A stretch of DNA of 64,000 nucleotides, from contig FTLJ01000794.1 in NCBI GenBank assembly GCA_900155495.1, positions 55,715-119,714 of the forward strand, given 5' to 3'. This document shows positions 36,172 to 47,269 of the stretch, in pieces. The DNA is from Porogramme epimiltina. Lineage: Eukaryota; Basidiomycota; Agaricomycetes; Polyporales; Polyporaceae. The number at the start of each line of letters is the position of its first letter. The first letter of the stretch is position 1. The position numbers and the translations under genes were made by a program. A model generated the notes under the pieces. That model saw only the letters and a list, made by a program, of their open reading frames with translations, did no database searches and was not told where the DNA came from.

Positions 36172-37439
36172 ATGACGGATACCCCAGAAACAAAGCTTAG
36201 AGGCGAGCTCTTACCCCCCAGGCCGTCTACTCGGTAATGCTCACTGTTCTGCCTACAGAAATCAGCCCGGCTCTAGACTTCTTCGCCGGCACGGTGGCCG
36301 GTGCGTCTTGCAACGGAGCTCGTCACCCATTCTGTTTGAGCCGCAGCGGGAAAGAATAGGCATGGCGGCGGTCGTGGTCGGGTACCCCTTTGACACCGGT
36401 GAGCTCTCTCTATGCATGCTGCGCTCTCATCCGTACCAATGCCTGGACAGTCAAGGTACGCTTCCAGAATCCCCACATCGCGTCCAAGTACCGCTCTACA
36501 GTCCACGCTTTCTTCACCATCGTTCGCGAAGAGCGCATTCGTGGTCTTTACCGCGGAATTGCAGCCCCTCTAGTGCGTCTCTACCCGTGGACCCTCCCCG
36601 CTCGCTTTAACGCATCATCCGGCCTCTTTTTAGGCCGGTGCGCCACCATTAAACGGCATCGTCTTCTCCACATATCGTTCCCTGCTGCGAGCACAATTAG
36701 ACGATGATAACGCGACGCCTACACTTGCTCAAATCAATCTTGCAGGTGCAGGAACGGGCATCATATCCTCGTAAGCCCTGGTCTTCTCTCACTGTTCCGG
36801 CCCCATTCATGTTTGCACAGATTAATAACGACCCCCGCCGAACTCATCAAAGTCCACCAACAGTCCCTCGTCCGTTCGTCCACCTCCCCTCCTCACTCCG
36901 ACTTGGACGTCATCCGGCACATTTGGCGCACACACGGGCTCCGCGGATTCTATCGCGGGATCTCCGCGACCGCGCTCCGCGACATCGGGTACGGCGCATA
37001 CTTCGCCGCGTACGAAGGCACGCTGCGCTACTGGCCGCGTCCGCACAGCGCGCATGTACGTGGTGACTCACGCGAGGGCGAGGTCGAATCGACGCTCGCG
37101 ACGCACTCCATGGCCGCGCTCCTGACCGCGGGCGGCATGGCGGGGATTGCGGGCTGGGTCGTGACGTTCCCGTTTGACGTGGTTAAGACGCGTGTGCAGA
37201 GCACAGTGACCGCAGGGCCGGATAACCCGTACCGGACGACATGGTCGACGATTGTCGCGTCATATCGTGCGGAAGGGCTGGGCGTGTTCTTCCGTGGTTT
37301 GGCACCTACGCTCATTCGGTACGTTGGGCACCGCAATTCAAAGTCATCTTCACGCGACTCATCATCCACTTTCAGGGCAATACCTGTGAACATGGTGACA
37401 TTCGCGACCTTCGAGGCAGTCATCCACTTCGGCTCATAG
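36172..37439 (+). CDS. Mitochondrial carrier (SLC25 family), seven exons
   Basis: Model: join(36172..36224, 36266..36300, 36360..36398, 36451..36572, 36634..36770, 36821..37318, 37376..37439), about 315 residues. Three carrier repeats are seen with signatures YPFDTVKVRFQ, TPAELIKVHQQ and FPFDVVKTRVQ, each a variant of Px(D/E)xx(K/R)x(R/Q); the second has Glu instead of Asp. FYRGI or LYRGI motifs follow repeats 1 and 2. It should form a six-helix transporter of the inner mitochondrial membrane. The pattern recalls the carnitine/basic amino acid branch, but the substrate cannot be assigned from sequence alone. The first junction is uncertain: the intron would be 41 bp with donor GTCTAC, or 32 bp with donor GTAATG. 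Confidence 0.85.
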
Positions 37440-37779
37440 TGTTTCGAGACGGACGCCTGTCGTGTCAGAGCCTCTTGATGTACTGTAGTACTAATCTACC
37501 GCATATTTCTTGATAATGTCAGAACTGTGTTAGTATCTCTCCGCATTGGTTGTGTGTTCCAAACCTATCCTCATGGAACGTTGACCACAGAGTCGGAAAA
37601 CGGGAGTGCTCTGGGACGTTCTGGCAAGCGCGCGACAATGCTCACGTGATCGCGGTCTGTGAGCGCCAATATATTGCCGGCCCTGGAGTCTGAGGCGGCC
37701 GCCGTGCTTGCGCTCGTTTCCTCCTCTCCTCTTCCTTTCTCGCTCTCGCTCTCGGACTGCTTTCGTTTGGACTTCATTC
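37440..37779. other. Promoter and leader region of HSP78
   Basis: 340 bp between the carrier stop and the HSP78 ATG, ending in a pyrimidine-rich leader. I looked for heat-shock elements (alternating GAA/TTC) and saw no clear array. Confidence 0.45.
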
Positions 37780-39062
37780 ATGCTATCAAGACAACTCCCC
37801 CGCCCGCAACTAGTCCTCACTCCCAAACGCGCCCTCTCCCGGCCTGCACTTGCTGCGCTTCCCCGCCGCGCTCCCCTCTCCCGTCTTTCGCCATGCACCA
37901 AGCTCGCTCACCCCGCGCTCGTCTTCACGCGCTCGTATGCGCAGGGCCCGCCTGGAGGCGGAGGCGGAATGGGAGGCTTCCCCGGGTTCTCGATGGGTCA
38001 GCAGAGGCAGAAAGGTGACGCCCTCAAGGAATATGTAAGTATACACACGGTTGTAGGCGTCACGTTTGCTCACACCTAAGCGTAGAGTATCGACCTCACG
38101 GAGCTCGCGAAGAATGGAAAGCTTGACCCCACCATTGGCCGAGACGACGGTAAGCACGGCTCGGTTATACTAACCCCGCCCTGCGCGATGCTAAAGTAGT
38201 ACTATAGAGATCAAGAGAACTATACAGAGTACGCTACCCTCTCATACACTTTGAAGCTGGCTCACTGAGCTCTTTTCAGTCCTCTCTCGCCGCACCAAGT
38301 CTAACCCGGTCGTAAGCATCTTAGATCTGCACTCTATTCTTTCTCTTCTAACGTAGCTACGCTTCTAGCTCATTGGGCCTCCCGGTGTTGGGAAGACAGC
38401 CATTCTGGAAGGGCTCGCGCAGCGCATTGTGGCCAAGGAGGTCCCGGAGGTACGCACTCGCCACTCGTTGTCTCCCCGCGGTGTACCCAAGCGCTCCTCT
38501 AGTCTTTGCAAAACAAGCGCGTTCTATCCATCGACCTCGCCGCCATCATGGCTGGCTCCGGCATCCGCGGCCAGTTCGAAGAGAAGTTCAAGGCGCTCAT
38601 TAAAGATATAGAAGACGAAGCGCGTGAAGTCATCTGTTTCATTGACGAACTTCGTGCGTTCTTCTGAAGATCTACATCTAATGTGCGCATGCTTATCATG
38701 GCATTTATAGATACTCTCTTCAACCTTGGCAAGGCAGAAGGCAGCATCGACGCCGGCCAAATGATCAAGCCCGCCCTGGCGCGCGGACTCCAGCTCGTTG
38801 GTGCGACGACGCGTACGTTCCTTACAACACTCATGCGCCGGAAGTTATTAACTCATCCTCGTAGCGGACGAGTACCGCAAGACGATAGGTAAAGACGCCG
38901 CGCTCGAGCGCCGCTTCCAGCCCGTCACGATTGACGAACCTACCGTCGAAGCCACTATCTCCATCCTCCGTGGCCTCAAGCCCCGCTACGAAGTCCACCA
39001 CGGAGTCGGCATCTCCGACGCCGCCCTCGTCACCGCCGCCGTCTACAGCTCGCGCTACATCT

Positions 39063-39096
<34 letters not shown>

Positions 39097-40819
39097 TGTC
39101 GACGAAGCCGCCTCCGCACTCCGTCTCGCGCAAGAGTCCAAGCCGGACGAACTCGAGGCGCTCGACCGCGAGGTCGTCACGCTCGAGATCGAGCGCGAGT
39201 CGCTCCGTGCTGAGTCCGACGTCTTCTCAGCCGAGCGCCGAGCGCAGGTCGAGGCTCGCCTCGAAGCGCGCCGCTCGGAGGCGGCGGAGCTTACGCGCGT
39301 GTGGCAGGCTGAGCGTGCGCGCCTCGAGCGCATCAAGGACACCAAGGAACGCCTCGAGGACGCGAAGCGTGAGCTCGAGATCGCGCAGCGCCAGGGTAAT
39401 TTCGAGCGCGCGTCGCGCCTGCGCTATGCCACGATCCCCGAGCTCGAGCGGCAGCTCCCCGCGGAGGGTGAGCGCGAGGGCGCGGACGACGTGGAGAGCC
39501 CGCTTGCGATGCTGCATGATCGTGTGACTAGCGCGGACATTGCTCGTGTTGTGGCGAAGGCGACGGGCATACCCGTTCAGAGCTTGCTTAAGGGCGAGCG
39601 GGAGAAGCTCGTATACGTGGGTCTTGCTCTTTTTCTGCTTGCGTAGTTCCGTGGACTGAAATCATCACAGATGGAGGATACGCTGAAGAGGCGCGTCGTC
39701 GGTCAGGATCACGTCGTCGAAGCTGTCAGTGATGCGGTCAGGATCTCGCGGGCAGGTCTGCAAGCTCCGAACCGGCCTGTCGCGTCCTTCCTCTTCCTAG
39801 GGCCGACAGGTGTCGGGAAGGTACGCATCTGCCCCTAATCATCCCCGTATCTGGCTTACTGACCTCACGCACAGACCGAGCTGTGCAAAGCCCTGGCGTC
39901 GTTCCTGTTCAACGACGAACAACGGGGACTGTAAGTTCTCTACCTGACCGTGGTGAGCTATGCTAATGCATCTGCCTGCAGGATCAACATCAACATGTCG
40001 GAGTACCATGACCGCCACACAATCTCCCGGCTCATCGGTGCCGCTCCAGGATACGTTGGCTTCGAGGAAGGCGGACAGCTAACGGAAGCTGTCCGGCGCA
40101 AGCCTTATGGTTCGTAGCGACTTTCTTTCGTCTGATAAGCCCGCTCAACCATTCTTGCCACAGCCGTCATCCTGTTGGACGAACTGGAGAAAGCACACAA
40201 AGACGTCGCGATGATCCTCCTCCAGATCCTCGACGAAGGTAGCATCACCGACTCCCAGGGACGCAAGGTCGACTTCAAGAACACTATCGTCTGTCTCACC
40301 TCCAACCTCGGCTCCGACATCCTTGCGCACGCGTCCGCTTCGGATGCGGACGGTGTCGTCACGCCCTCCGCGCGCGACGAAGTCCTCGAGCGCACGGGCG
40401 AGTACTTCCCACCCGAGCTTCTCAACCGCCTCGACTCCATGCTCGTCTTCAACAAGCTTTCGAAGGCTTCCATCCTGCAAGTTGTCGATCTGCGACTTGG
40501 AGACGTCCAGGACCGTCTCGCGAGCCGCCGGATCGTCATGGACGTCGACGCGGAGGCGAAGGAGTGGTTGATGAAGGAGGGATACTCTGAGCTTTACGGA
40601 GCACGTGCGATTGCGCGGATCGTGCGCACCAAGGTGCTCTTCCCGCTCGCGCAGAAGCTACTCAAAGGCACAATTCGCGACGGAGACACGGTGGTCATCC
40701 GCGCGTCGCCGGACGGGAAGATCCTCGAGATCCGGGACAACCATGAGGCGGATCCGAACATCGAGCACTCGGCGACTCCCATTGCACACCTTGCCCACGA
40801 CGGCGAGGAGTCTGCGTGA
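37780..40819 (+). CDS. HSP78: Mitochondrial ClpB-type disaggregase Hsp78, twelve exons
   Basis: Model: join(37780..38034, 38086..38149, 38208..38228, 38280..38311, 38369..38449, 38503..38653, 38711..38812, 38865..39616, 39671..39820, 39875..39930, 39982..40109, 40164..40819), 815 residues. An Arg-rich, acid-free N-terminus ([20 protein letters not shown]) is a mitochondrial presequence. The Clp N-domain is missing, as in yeast Hsp78. The first AAA+ module has Walker A GPPGVGKT and Walker [11 protein letters not shown] coiled-coil M-domain follows ([21 protein letters not shown]). The second AAA+ module has GPTGVGKT and [11 protein letters not shown], with sensor GARAIARIV. It is an ATP-driven hexamer that rescues aggregated matrix proteins with mtHsp70. 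Exon 3 is only 21 nt. It ends 175 bp from the oppositely oriented oxidoreductase gene. Confidence 0.93.
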
Positions 40820-40994
40820 AACATTCCTTGAACCTCATTTCCGGCATTGCTTCATTTCGTCCGTTACACATCCCATCCTAGACTATCCACATCATATTGT
40901 ATACATAGCCCTCACCACTCCGTGTATAACTAGCTTAGATCCAATGTATTCACACCCTACTCACTGCTAACACCCAATGCCCATCGCGACTCGA

Positions 40995-42863
40995 TCACAG
41001 CGAAAGCCTGTTCCAAGTGAGGTAGTTGCGAGGAAGCCAGTCCGGAACAACCCACTCCTCGCCCCTCATCTCCGCAAGCATCATCCCGACAGTAGCTTCA
41101 GCGCTGTGTACGATGTTAAACGGGGAGCAGCCTTGGTACAACATGAAACTCACCATCCATATCCACGGGTCATACCATGGCCAGAGTACCCAGCAGACAC
41201 GTACTGACCCTTGTATGTCTCATTGGAAGGCGCGGCAGGATCAATAACGGGCCCGACCTAGATGCAGAATGAGCGCTGAACGGGTGGTAGGAGGAACAAG
41301 CGCACGAATGGGTCGCGATCCTTGGTGATGCCGATGATTCCCGTCTTCGAACGAGTTGAGTAAGCTCAGAGCGACAAGGTCAGAGAATGCAACTCACCCA
41401 TTCCATCTCGGGCTCGCGCCCTTCCACGTACTTTCCGGGAAACACTTTCGGCAGGAACCCCTTCAGCGCCTTCGAGATGACCGGGTTCACGCTCGCGTCG
41501 TCCACGTTGTACATCTCCATCCCTGGCACGATGATTCTGAAACCGCCAAGTATAACGAGCGGTGGCGTGTCTTGGTCCTCGCCCTGCGCGAGCGGGCGCG
41601 GGAACCAGTACTCGTTCCCGAAGTTCGCGACCCAGCCGTAGCGCGAAAGGTTGGCGGTCGGAACTGCGGCACGGAGCGCGATGACTTGGTTCCGTGTCGG
41701 TACGATGCCGGAGGGGCCGGCGAGATGTGGGAGGAGATGAGAGGCGTAGCCGTTTGTAGCGTGGATGACAGACGTGCACGCGACAGAGCCGCGGGGGGTA
41801 GTAATGTTCCAGCGACGGGAGGGCGAGCCATCGGCATCAAACTTGGAAGATGGTATGGGCATTACTGAAGTAGCGGGTGTGTTGGTATGCAGGTGGAGCG
41901 AGGAAGTCGAGGTGTTGAAGCCGATCTCCTTGGTGAGGTTATGGAAGAAGGTAACAAGCTTCAACGGCCACACGTTGTTCGCGGGAGCTTGTACGGCGGG
42001 GTACGCCGCATCGTAAGTCTATATGATGAGGATTATGTGCGTTTTCACTTATGAAAGAACAATGCGCAACTGTACCTCCTGCATTTCTGCCTTCGAGAAG
42101 AACCGCACAGAGCTGACGTTAACGCCTGCCGCCTTGGCCGCTGCGTAATCCCCCGTGAGGCGCGCATGCTCTTCTTCGGTGAATGTCAGGATCATACGTC
42201 CCTCCGATACGAGGTCTACGGCGTCCACCATGTCGTGATCCTTCAGTCGTTTGACGATTTCGTTTGTCGTGTACTCCTCGATTACCATGGCGCGTACCGC
42301 TTCGCCTACCCCGTTAGCAGAAGAATAGTCCTGGAAACGCTGGTAAACACGTGGAGCGAAATGGCCACCATTTCTCCCTGTAACAAGATCAGATTCTAGT
42401 ACAACTCCACGCCACATGCACCCACCAGTTGCCCCAGAACCTGCGAAATTGAAACAGTTCAGAGATGTATAATATCACCCTTCCGACACTTTGCAAACCC
42501 ACAGAAGTCTCGAGCCTCAAGCAGGACAATCTTCAGAGGATCCTTGGAGAGAGGCCTCTCAGCAACGCCACGCGCAACGTGGTACGCCGCAGACACGCCC
42601 GTCGTGCCCGTGCCGATGATGCACACATCAGCGTCGTGAGTGAGCGGGCCCTGGCTGCCGACCTTCGCGAGAGGATTGTCCGACTCGGGGTGCGCGGACC
42701 AGAATGGAACGGTAGGGTTGGATACAGGCAGAGGCGCAGGTTCTATCTCCCCGATGGCCACGCCTAAGGGAGCTTGCTGCTCCCCAAGAGCGTTAGAGAG
42801 CAACGAACTGAGTGAGACGATAGCGGCCAGGAGCCGGGCCGTAGCAATGACTCGACCTGACAT
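40995..42863 (-). CDS. FAD-dependent oxidoreductase (DAO fold) with signal peptide, seven exons
   Basis: Model: complement(join(40995..41103, 41154..41257, 41306..41344, 41398..42018, 42076..42377, 42426..42440, 42503..42863)), 516 residues. The dinucleotide-binding loop is IIGTGTTGVSAAYHVA followed by the acidic strand end IVLLEARDF; the FAD-contact motif CSGATGRNGGH is assembled from three exons, the middle one of 15 nt. The C-terminal SAGYSGHGMTR motif is typical of DAO-family oxidases. Residues 1-31 form a signal peptide (RLLAAIVSLSSLLSNALG), so it is probably secreted, unlike its neighbour. Substrate unknown; amines or amino acids are usual for the fold. Exon lengths 15/302/39/104/109 are identical in the adjacent copy, showing tandem duplication. 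Confidence 0.88.
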
Positions 42864-43170
42864 TCTGTATCGCACTTGTTAGAAAATGACGCGCGGTTGA
42901 AGATTCTGTGATCTGGGAAGAAAACCACACATACTTTGACAGTCCTGTAGTCCTTTAGCAGAAGAGACTGTGGACGTCACGGTTCAAGACGACTCGCTGC
43001 GGGCGCCTGCTTGCTCTTCGCGAACTCGGCCCGCTTGAGCTTATCCAATTGTTACTGACGTCATTACACTTTCAATGATAAGGTCCTCCCAGTCGACACT
43101 ACAGATTATCCTATCGCCTCGTTCAACAAACTTTGTGATGCGCTAATCCGACTTCCACAGACGCTACGAA

Positions 43171-45016
43171 TCAATCCTTCAAGCGATTTTTGGTGAGATG
43201 GTGGCGCGGAAGCCACTCTGGCGCGGACCACGTCTCTCCGAATATGTCTGCCACTATCATTTGCGATACGGCTTCCGCACTGCGATGGTACTCCGTCAAT
43301 TATCGCCCGGTCTCATGACGGTGCACGGACTCACCATCCGTATGCGCGCGTCATCCCATGTCCAGTGTATCCCGCAGAGATGTATTGGCCGTTGAAGACG
43401 TCGCTCTCAGGCTGCGCAGGATCAAGGATGGGACCGACCTAAAAACGCGATTAACACTCGAGTGTGGGCTTTCCAATGAAAGAAATGCGTACAAATGGAT
43501 CAGAAGTCTTCGTGAACCCCATGATACCGGTCTGAAAGGGCAGACGTTAGTGTATGCAACCGCGACAAATCAACTAAAACTCACCCATTCCATCTCAGGC
43601 TCCCTTCCCTCTTCATACTTCCCCGGAAAGACCGCGGGTAGGAACGTCCTCAACATTTTTCCCACCACCGGGTTCACCGCCCCGTCGTCCGCAACGTCTA
43701 CCTCAAATCGAGGTATCGCCGTCTCCCTCCCTCCGCCGAAGATCACCAGCGGGTGCACCTCGCCCTGCTGCACCGGCCGTGGGAACCAGAACTCAAACCC
43801 GTTGTTTGCGTTCCACGCCGATAGCGTGATTTCGTCTAGAGATACGGAGGCACGTAGGGCGGTGACCTGGCTGCGCGTCGGGACAATCCCTGCGGGACCC
43901 GCCATGTGCGGAAGAAGGTGTGACGCGTACCCGTTAGTCGCATGGAGGACGCGCGCGCACGAGATGGTGCCGCGGGGGGTGGCGATGCTCCAAAGACGTG
44001 GACAGGTCCCGTCAGGGATTGACCCAGCGAGGCGCGAGATGGAGGCTACAGGCGTGTTGGTGTAGAGGGAGAGAGAGATGGCGGGCGAGGCTGCGGCGGC
44101 GCGGTATAAGAGCGTCACGAGCTTCATCGGCCATAGATTGTATCCAGGAGTGTGTGCGCCAGGGAAGGGTGCACCGTACGTCTATATTCGGGCCAATGCT
44201 CAATGTCGTCTTCTTGGTCGTAGAGAGGTAATACTTACCTTAAGCATTTCATCCTTGGTCAGTAGATGCACCCCAGTCAGATCGACACCGGCAGCCTTCG
44301 CGGCCTCGTAATCGGCCTTGCCTTGCGCTGCTTCTTCGTCGCTCATCCACATCGTGGTGTTTCCACCGGCGACGAGATCAACTTCGGCTTCCTTTCTCGT
44401 CGACTTGAGAAAGTCCACAACCTCATGCATAACGTGTTTCTCGAGCGCGAGTGCGCGAAGAGCTTCGTCAGTTCCGTAGCTTTTAGCATAGCTCGAGAAC
44501 TCTTGGAACGTGATGGCCGTGCAATGGCCTCCGTTCCTTCCTGTACAGTTCCAGCGTCAGTCAGATGCAGTAACATCAAGCAGGCGGACGAGTAGGCACG
44601 CACCGGTAGCGCCTGAGCCTAGAGGTCATTTCTGCCAGTCAGTCATAGAGTCATAGTCGTCGAAGATCGGGTGATGTCCGCTTACAGAAATCTCGGGCTT
44701 CGAGGATCACGACTTTGAGCGGGTTTTGGAGAGAGCGCTCCTTGTCTGTGAGAAGACGTGAGATGTGGTAGGCAGCAGATACTCCGGTAATTCCAGAGCC
44801 AATGATGCAAATGTCGGCATCATTTGGGAGTGGCCCGGTGCTGCCTTCCTTCGCCAGCGGGTTCAAGTCTGGGGAGCTATCCAACCAGAAAGATTTTGTG
44901 GGATTTTCGTTGGGGATGGGTGAAGGCTTTACGCCTTCCAGGCCCACTAGAGCGTCGTGAGTTTCGGAGAAGGGAGTGAGCGAAAACGGGAGGGGCCGGG
45001 TATTGATTTGCGACAT
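43171..45016 (-). CDS. FAD-dependent oxidoreductase (DAO fold), intracellular copy, seven exons
   Basis: Model: complement(join(43171..43279, 43335..43438, 43493..43531, 43585..44181, 44239..44540, 44604..44618, 44686..45016)), 498 residues. FAD motifs IIGSGITGVSAAYHI, VVILEARDF and CSGATGRNGGH are intact, and SAGYTGHGMTR closes the fold. There is no signal peptide; the N-terminus is polar and Pro-rich, so cytosolic or peroxisomal location is likelier, although no PTS1 tripeptide ends the protein. It lies 307 bp upstream of the secreted copy in the same orientation with the same seven-exon plan, including the 15-nt microexon. It is divergent from the reductase gene at 45508. Substrate unknown. 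Confidence 0.88.
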
Positions 45017-45507
45017 GATGAACGAACGGCCTGTGGAAAACTGGTTGCTGGGGTTCAGGGTTGATATACCGCCTTGTGCTTATATTTCTGCTCGAGAAAA
45101 ATGCCTAGGTCAGAAAGTAATGTCTGAAATGACGTAGGTTTACAGTACGAACATACGCGTGGCAGTAAGTTGAGTATGTTGGCGACGTCAGAGATATCGT
45201 CAGGGCGAATGACTCGAGCACTCGCGCCGTGGGACTGGGGGCATGGCGGCTGAACTGTTTGCGGGATTGAAAGGAGCCTGACCCGCCGATCGCGCCGGTC
45301 AGCGTTCTGGACGTCGGTGCGGTCATCGTCGTCGGTGACCAGCAGCCACGGGCGCTAAGATAATCCTCCGGCCCGCCAGCGTTATCTCTCCGTGATTTCC
45401 GGTCTCCGCGGGCTGTTGTGCTTCGTTCATGATCTGGCGCAACTTGAGTCATGCTTGAGGCTCACGGAAGCTTGTCCAAGACCAAGACGAGTGCGCAGAC
45501 CGAAGTC
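45017..45507. other. Divergent promoter region
   Basis: 490 bp shared by the intracellular oxidoreductase (minus) and the ketopantoate-reductase-like gene (plus). No specific operator was recognised. Confidence 0.45.
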
Positions 45508-47023
45508 ATGGCCAGCACTCTCAAGGAAGTTCTCTTGGTCGGTTATGGGGCAGTAGGGGCAATATGTATACCTTACCACGTGCTCTTATACTTCAGTCCA
45601 CTAACTTATGTTCACGACCATTCCCCTTCCAGACTCTCTGATTCTGAAAAACAGCGGCCGTGCACGGGTCACAGTAGTGGCCCGGAGCAATTATGAAGCC
45701 GCGAGCGGTATGTCCCCCAAACTCCTCATGTTTCACTGTTCCGTCCCATTGATCCACCTGGACACAGCAAACGGAATGCATTTCCAAAGCCGTAAATATG
45801 GAAACATCCAGGGTTGGCGTCCAGACCGACGTGCGTATCCTTGATCAACACCCTCAACGCGTTGCAACGATAGTGTGATGCTCACTCAATCGATTCTTGC
45901 TCATTCTAGTCTTTCCGACCATCGAGAAGGCTCTCGACCGCCCATACGCATATGTCGTCCTATCCACGAAAGCCGTCCCAGAGCTCAAACGCACCCCCGA
46001 ACTCCTACGCTCCCTGCTCTCCCCGCCCTACTCGGACGCCCACCCCCAGCCGACCTACGTGCTCCTCCAGAACGGCCTCAATGTTGAGGTCGATCTCTAC
46101 AACGCGCTCAAGAAGCTCCGTCCGGACGAGGAACCACGCATCATCAGCACCGCCGTCTGGATCGGCACTGGCCTGCTCGACAAGAACGTCGTCGAGCATA
46201 ACGAATTCGTGCGCCCCTCCCATCTCATACCCATTCGCAATTAACGCCACCGCGCCGTCCAGGATCGTGTGTCGATGGGCGTATACCGTCCCACGACCGC
46301 CGTCTCGGGCAACACTACCGCCGAGGCCGCACTCCTCGCCGAGTTCGAGTCCCTCCTCGCCGCAGGCGGCTCCGAGACCACGATTGTGCCCGAGATCCAG
46401 CGCGTCAAGTTTGGCAAGAACATGTGGAACGCCGTGCTCGGCGCCTCCGCCGCGCTCTCCCGCTTCTCCCTCCGCGAGTTCTTCCGCCCCCCGCACCTCG
46501 AGCCTGGCGCAACCTCCTCCCCGCCTGCCCCCGAGCCCCCGCGCGCGCCGAACACACCCAGCGAAGCCGCGACGGCCGCTGTCCCCGCTGCTGCGCCCCT
46601 CCTCGCGGCGCACACGACGCCCTTCCTCTACGACACGCTCACGGAGCTCTCCACGCTCGGCGCCGCGCTCTTTCCCGCGGCGGGGGAGGTGAAGGCGCTC
46701 GACGCGGACCTCCCGGCGCGCACGCTCGCCAACACCGCGCGGCTGCACGCGCGCCCGGACAGCGCGCACGTGCCGAGTATGCTCGGCGACATGCTTGCGG
46801 GGCGCCCGATGGAGGTCGAGCACGTCCTGGGCGAGGTCGTGCGCATGGCGCGCGCCGCGGGCGTTGCTGTTCCTGTGAGTCGTCCACGTTCCTGGAAGAA
46901 GCGCTAGCAGGGAGTGCTGACGAAACGTGATCGTTGCAGAGAATTGAGGCGCTCTACTCGCTGCTACTTGTGGCGCAGAACCAGTTTCTGCGCCGGCACA
47001 TGGAGGGCAGGCCGCAGCTGTGA
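45508..47023 (+). CDS. Ketopantoate reductase-like (ApbA/PanE family) protein, six exons
   Basis: Model: join(45508..45565, 45633..45707, 45768..45830, 45910..46208, 46263..46874, 46940..47023), 396 residues. The N-terminal Rossmann motif is VGYGAVGAI (GxGxxG), then RVTVVARSNYE, and the VVLSTKAVPE strand typical of the family. The C-terminal helical domain carries PEIQRVKFGKNMWNAVLGA, containing the catalytic-type Lys, and PSMLGDMLAGRPMEVEHVLGEVVR. Family members use NADPH to reduce 2-keto acids such as ketopantoate. A Pro/Ala-rich insert of about 35 residues interrupts the helical domain, which is unusual. Fungi often hold several such paralogues, so a role in pantothenate synthesis is not assured. 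The gene is convergent with coronin. Confidence 0.87.
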
Positions 47024-47269
47024 CGGCGTTGGCGGGACTGAAAATGTAAGAGGACACTTAGAGTACGCACCTTTGTATCCCACGGAATAGAACACCTGAT
47101 ACACGCCACGCAGCACGGACAGAAAACACATACATTTGTTTTAATCTAACGCCTCCGGCACCGGCAGCTCCAGCCTTTCCATCCAGTGTCCACGCCCATC
47201 CCAGCACCAGCGCCCAGCGCCTAGCGCAGGCTCCTCCCCTTCCCTCACTCGCACGCGCGCGTGGCGATT

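Noticed and set aside
37560..37640. Possible heat-shock elements upstream of HSP78
   Set aside because: Only isolated GAA- or TTC-like pieces were found, not three correctly spaced units.
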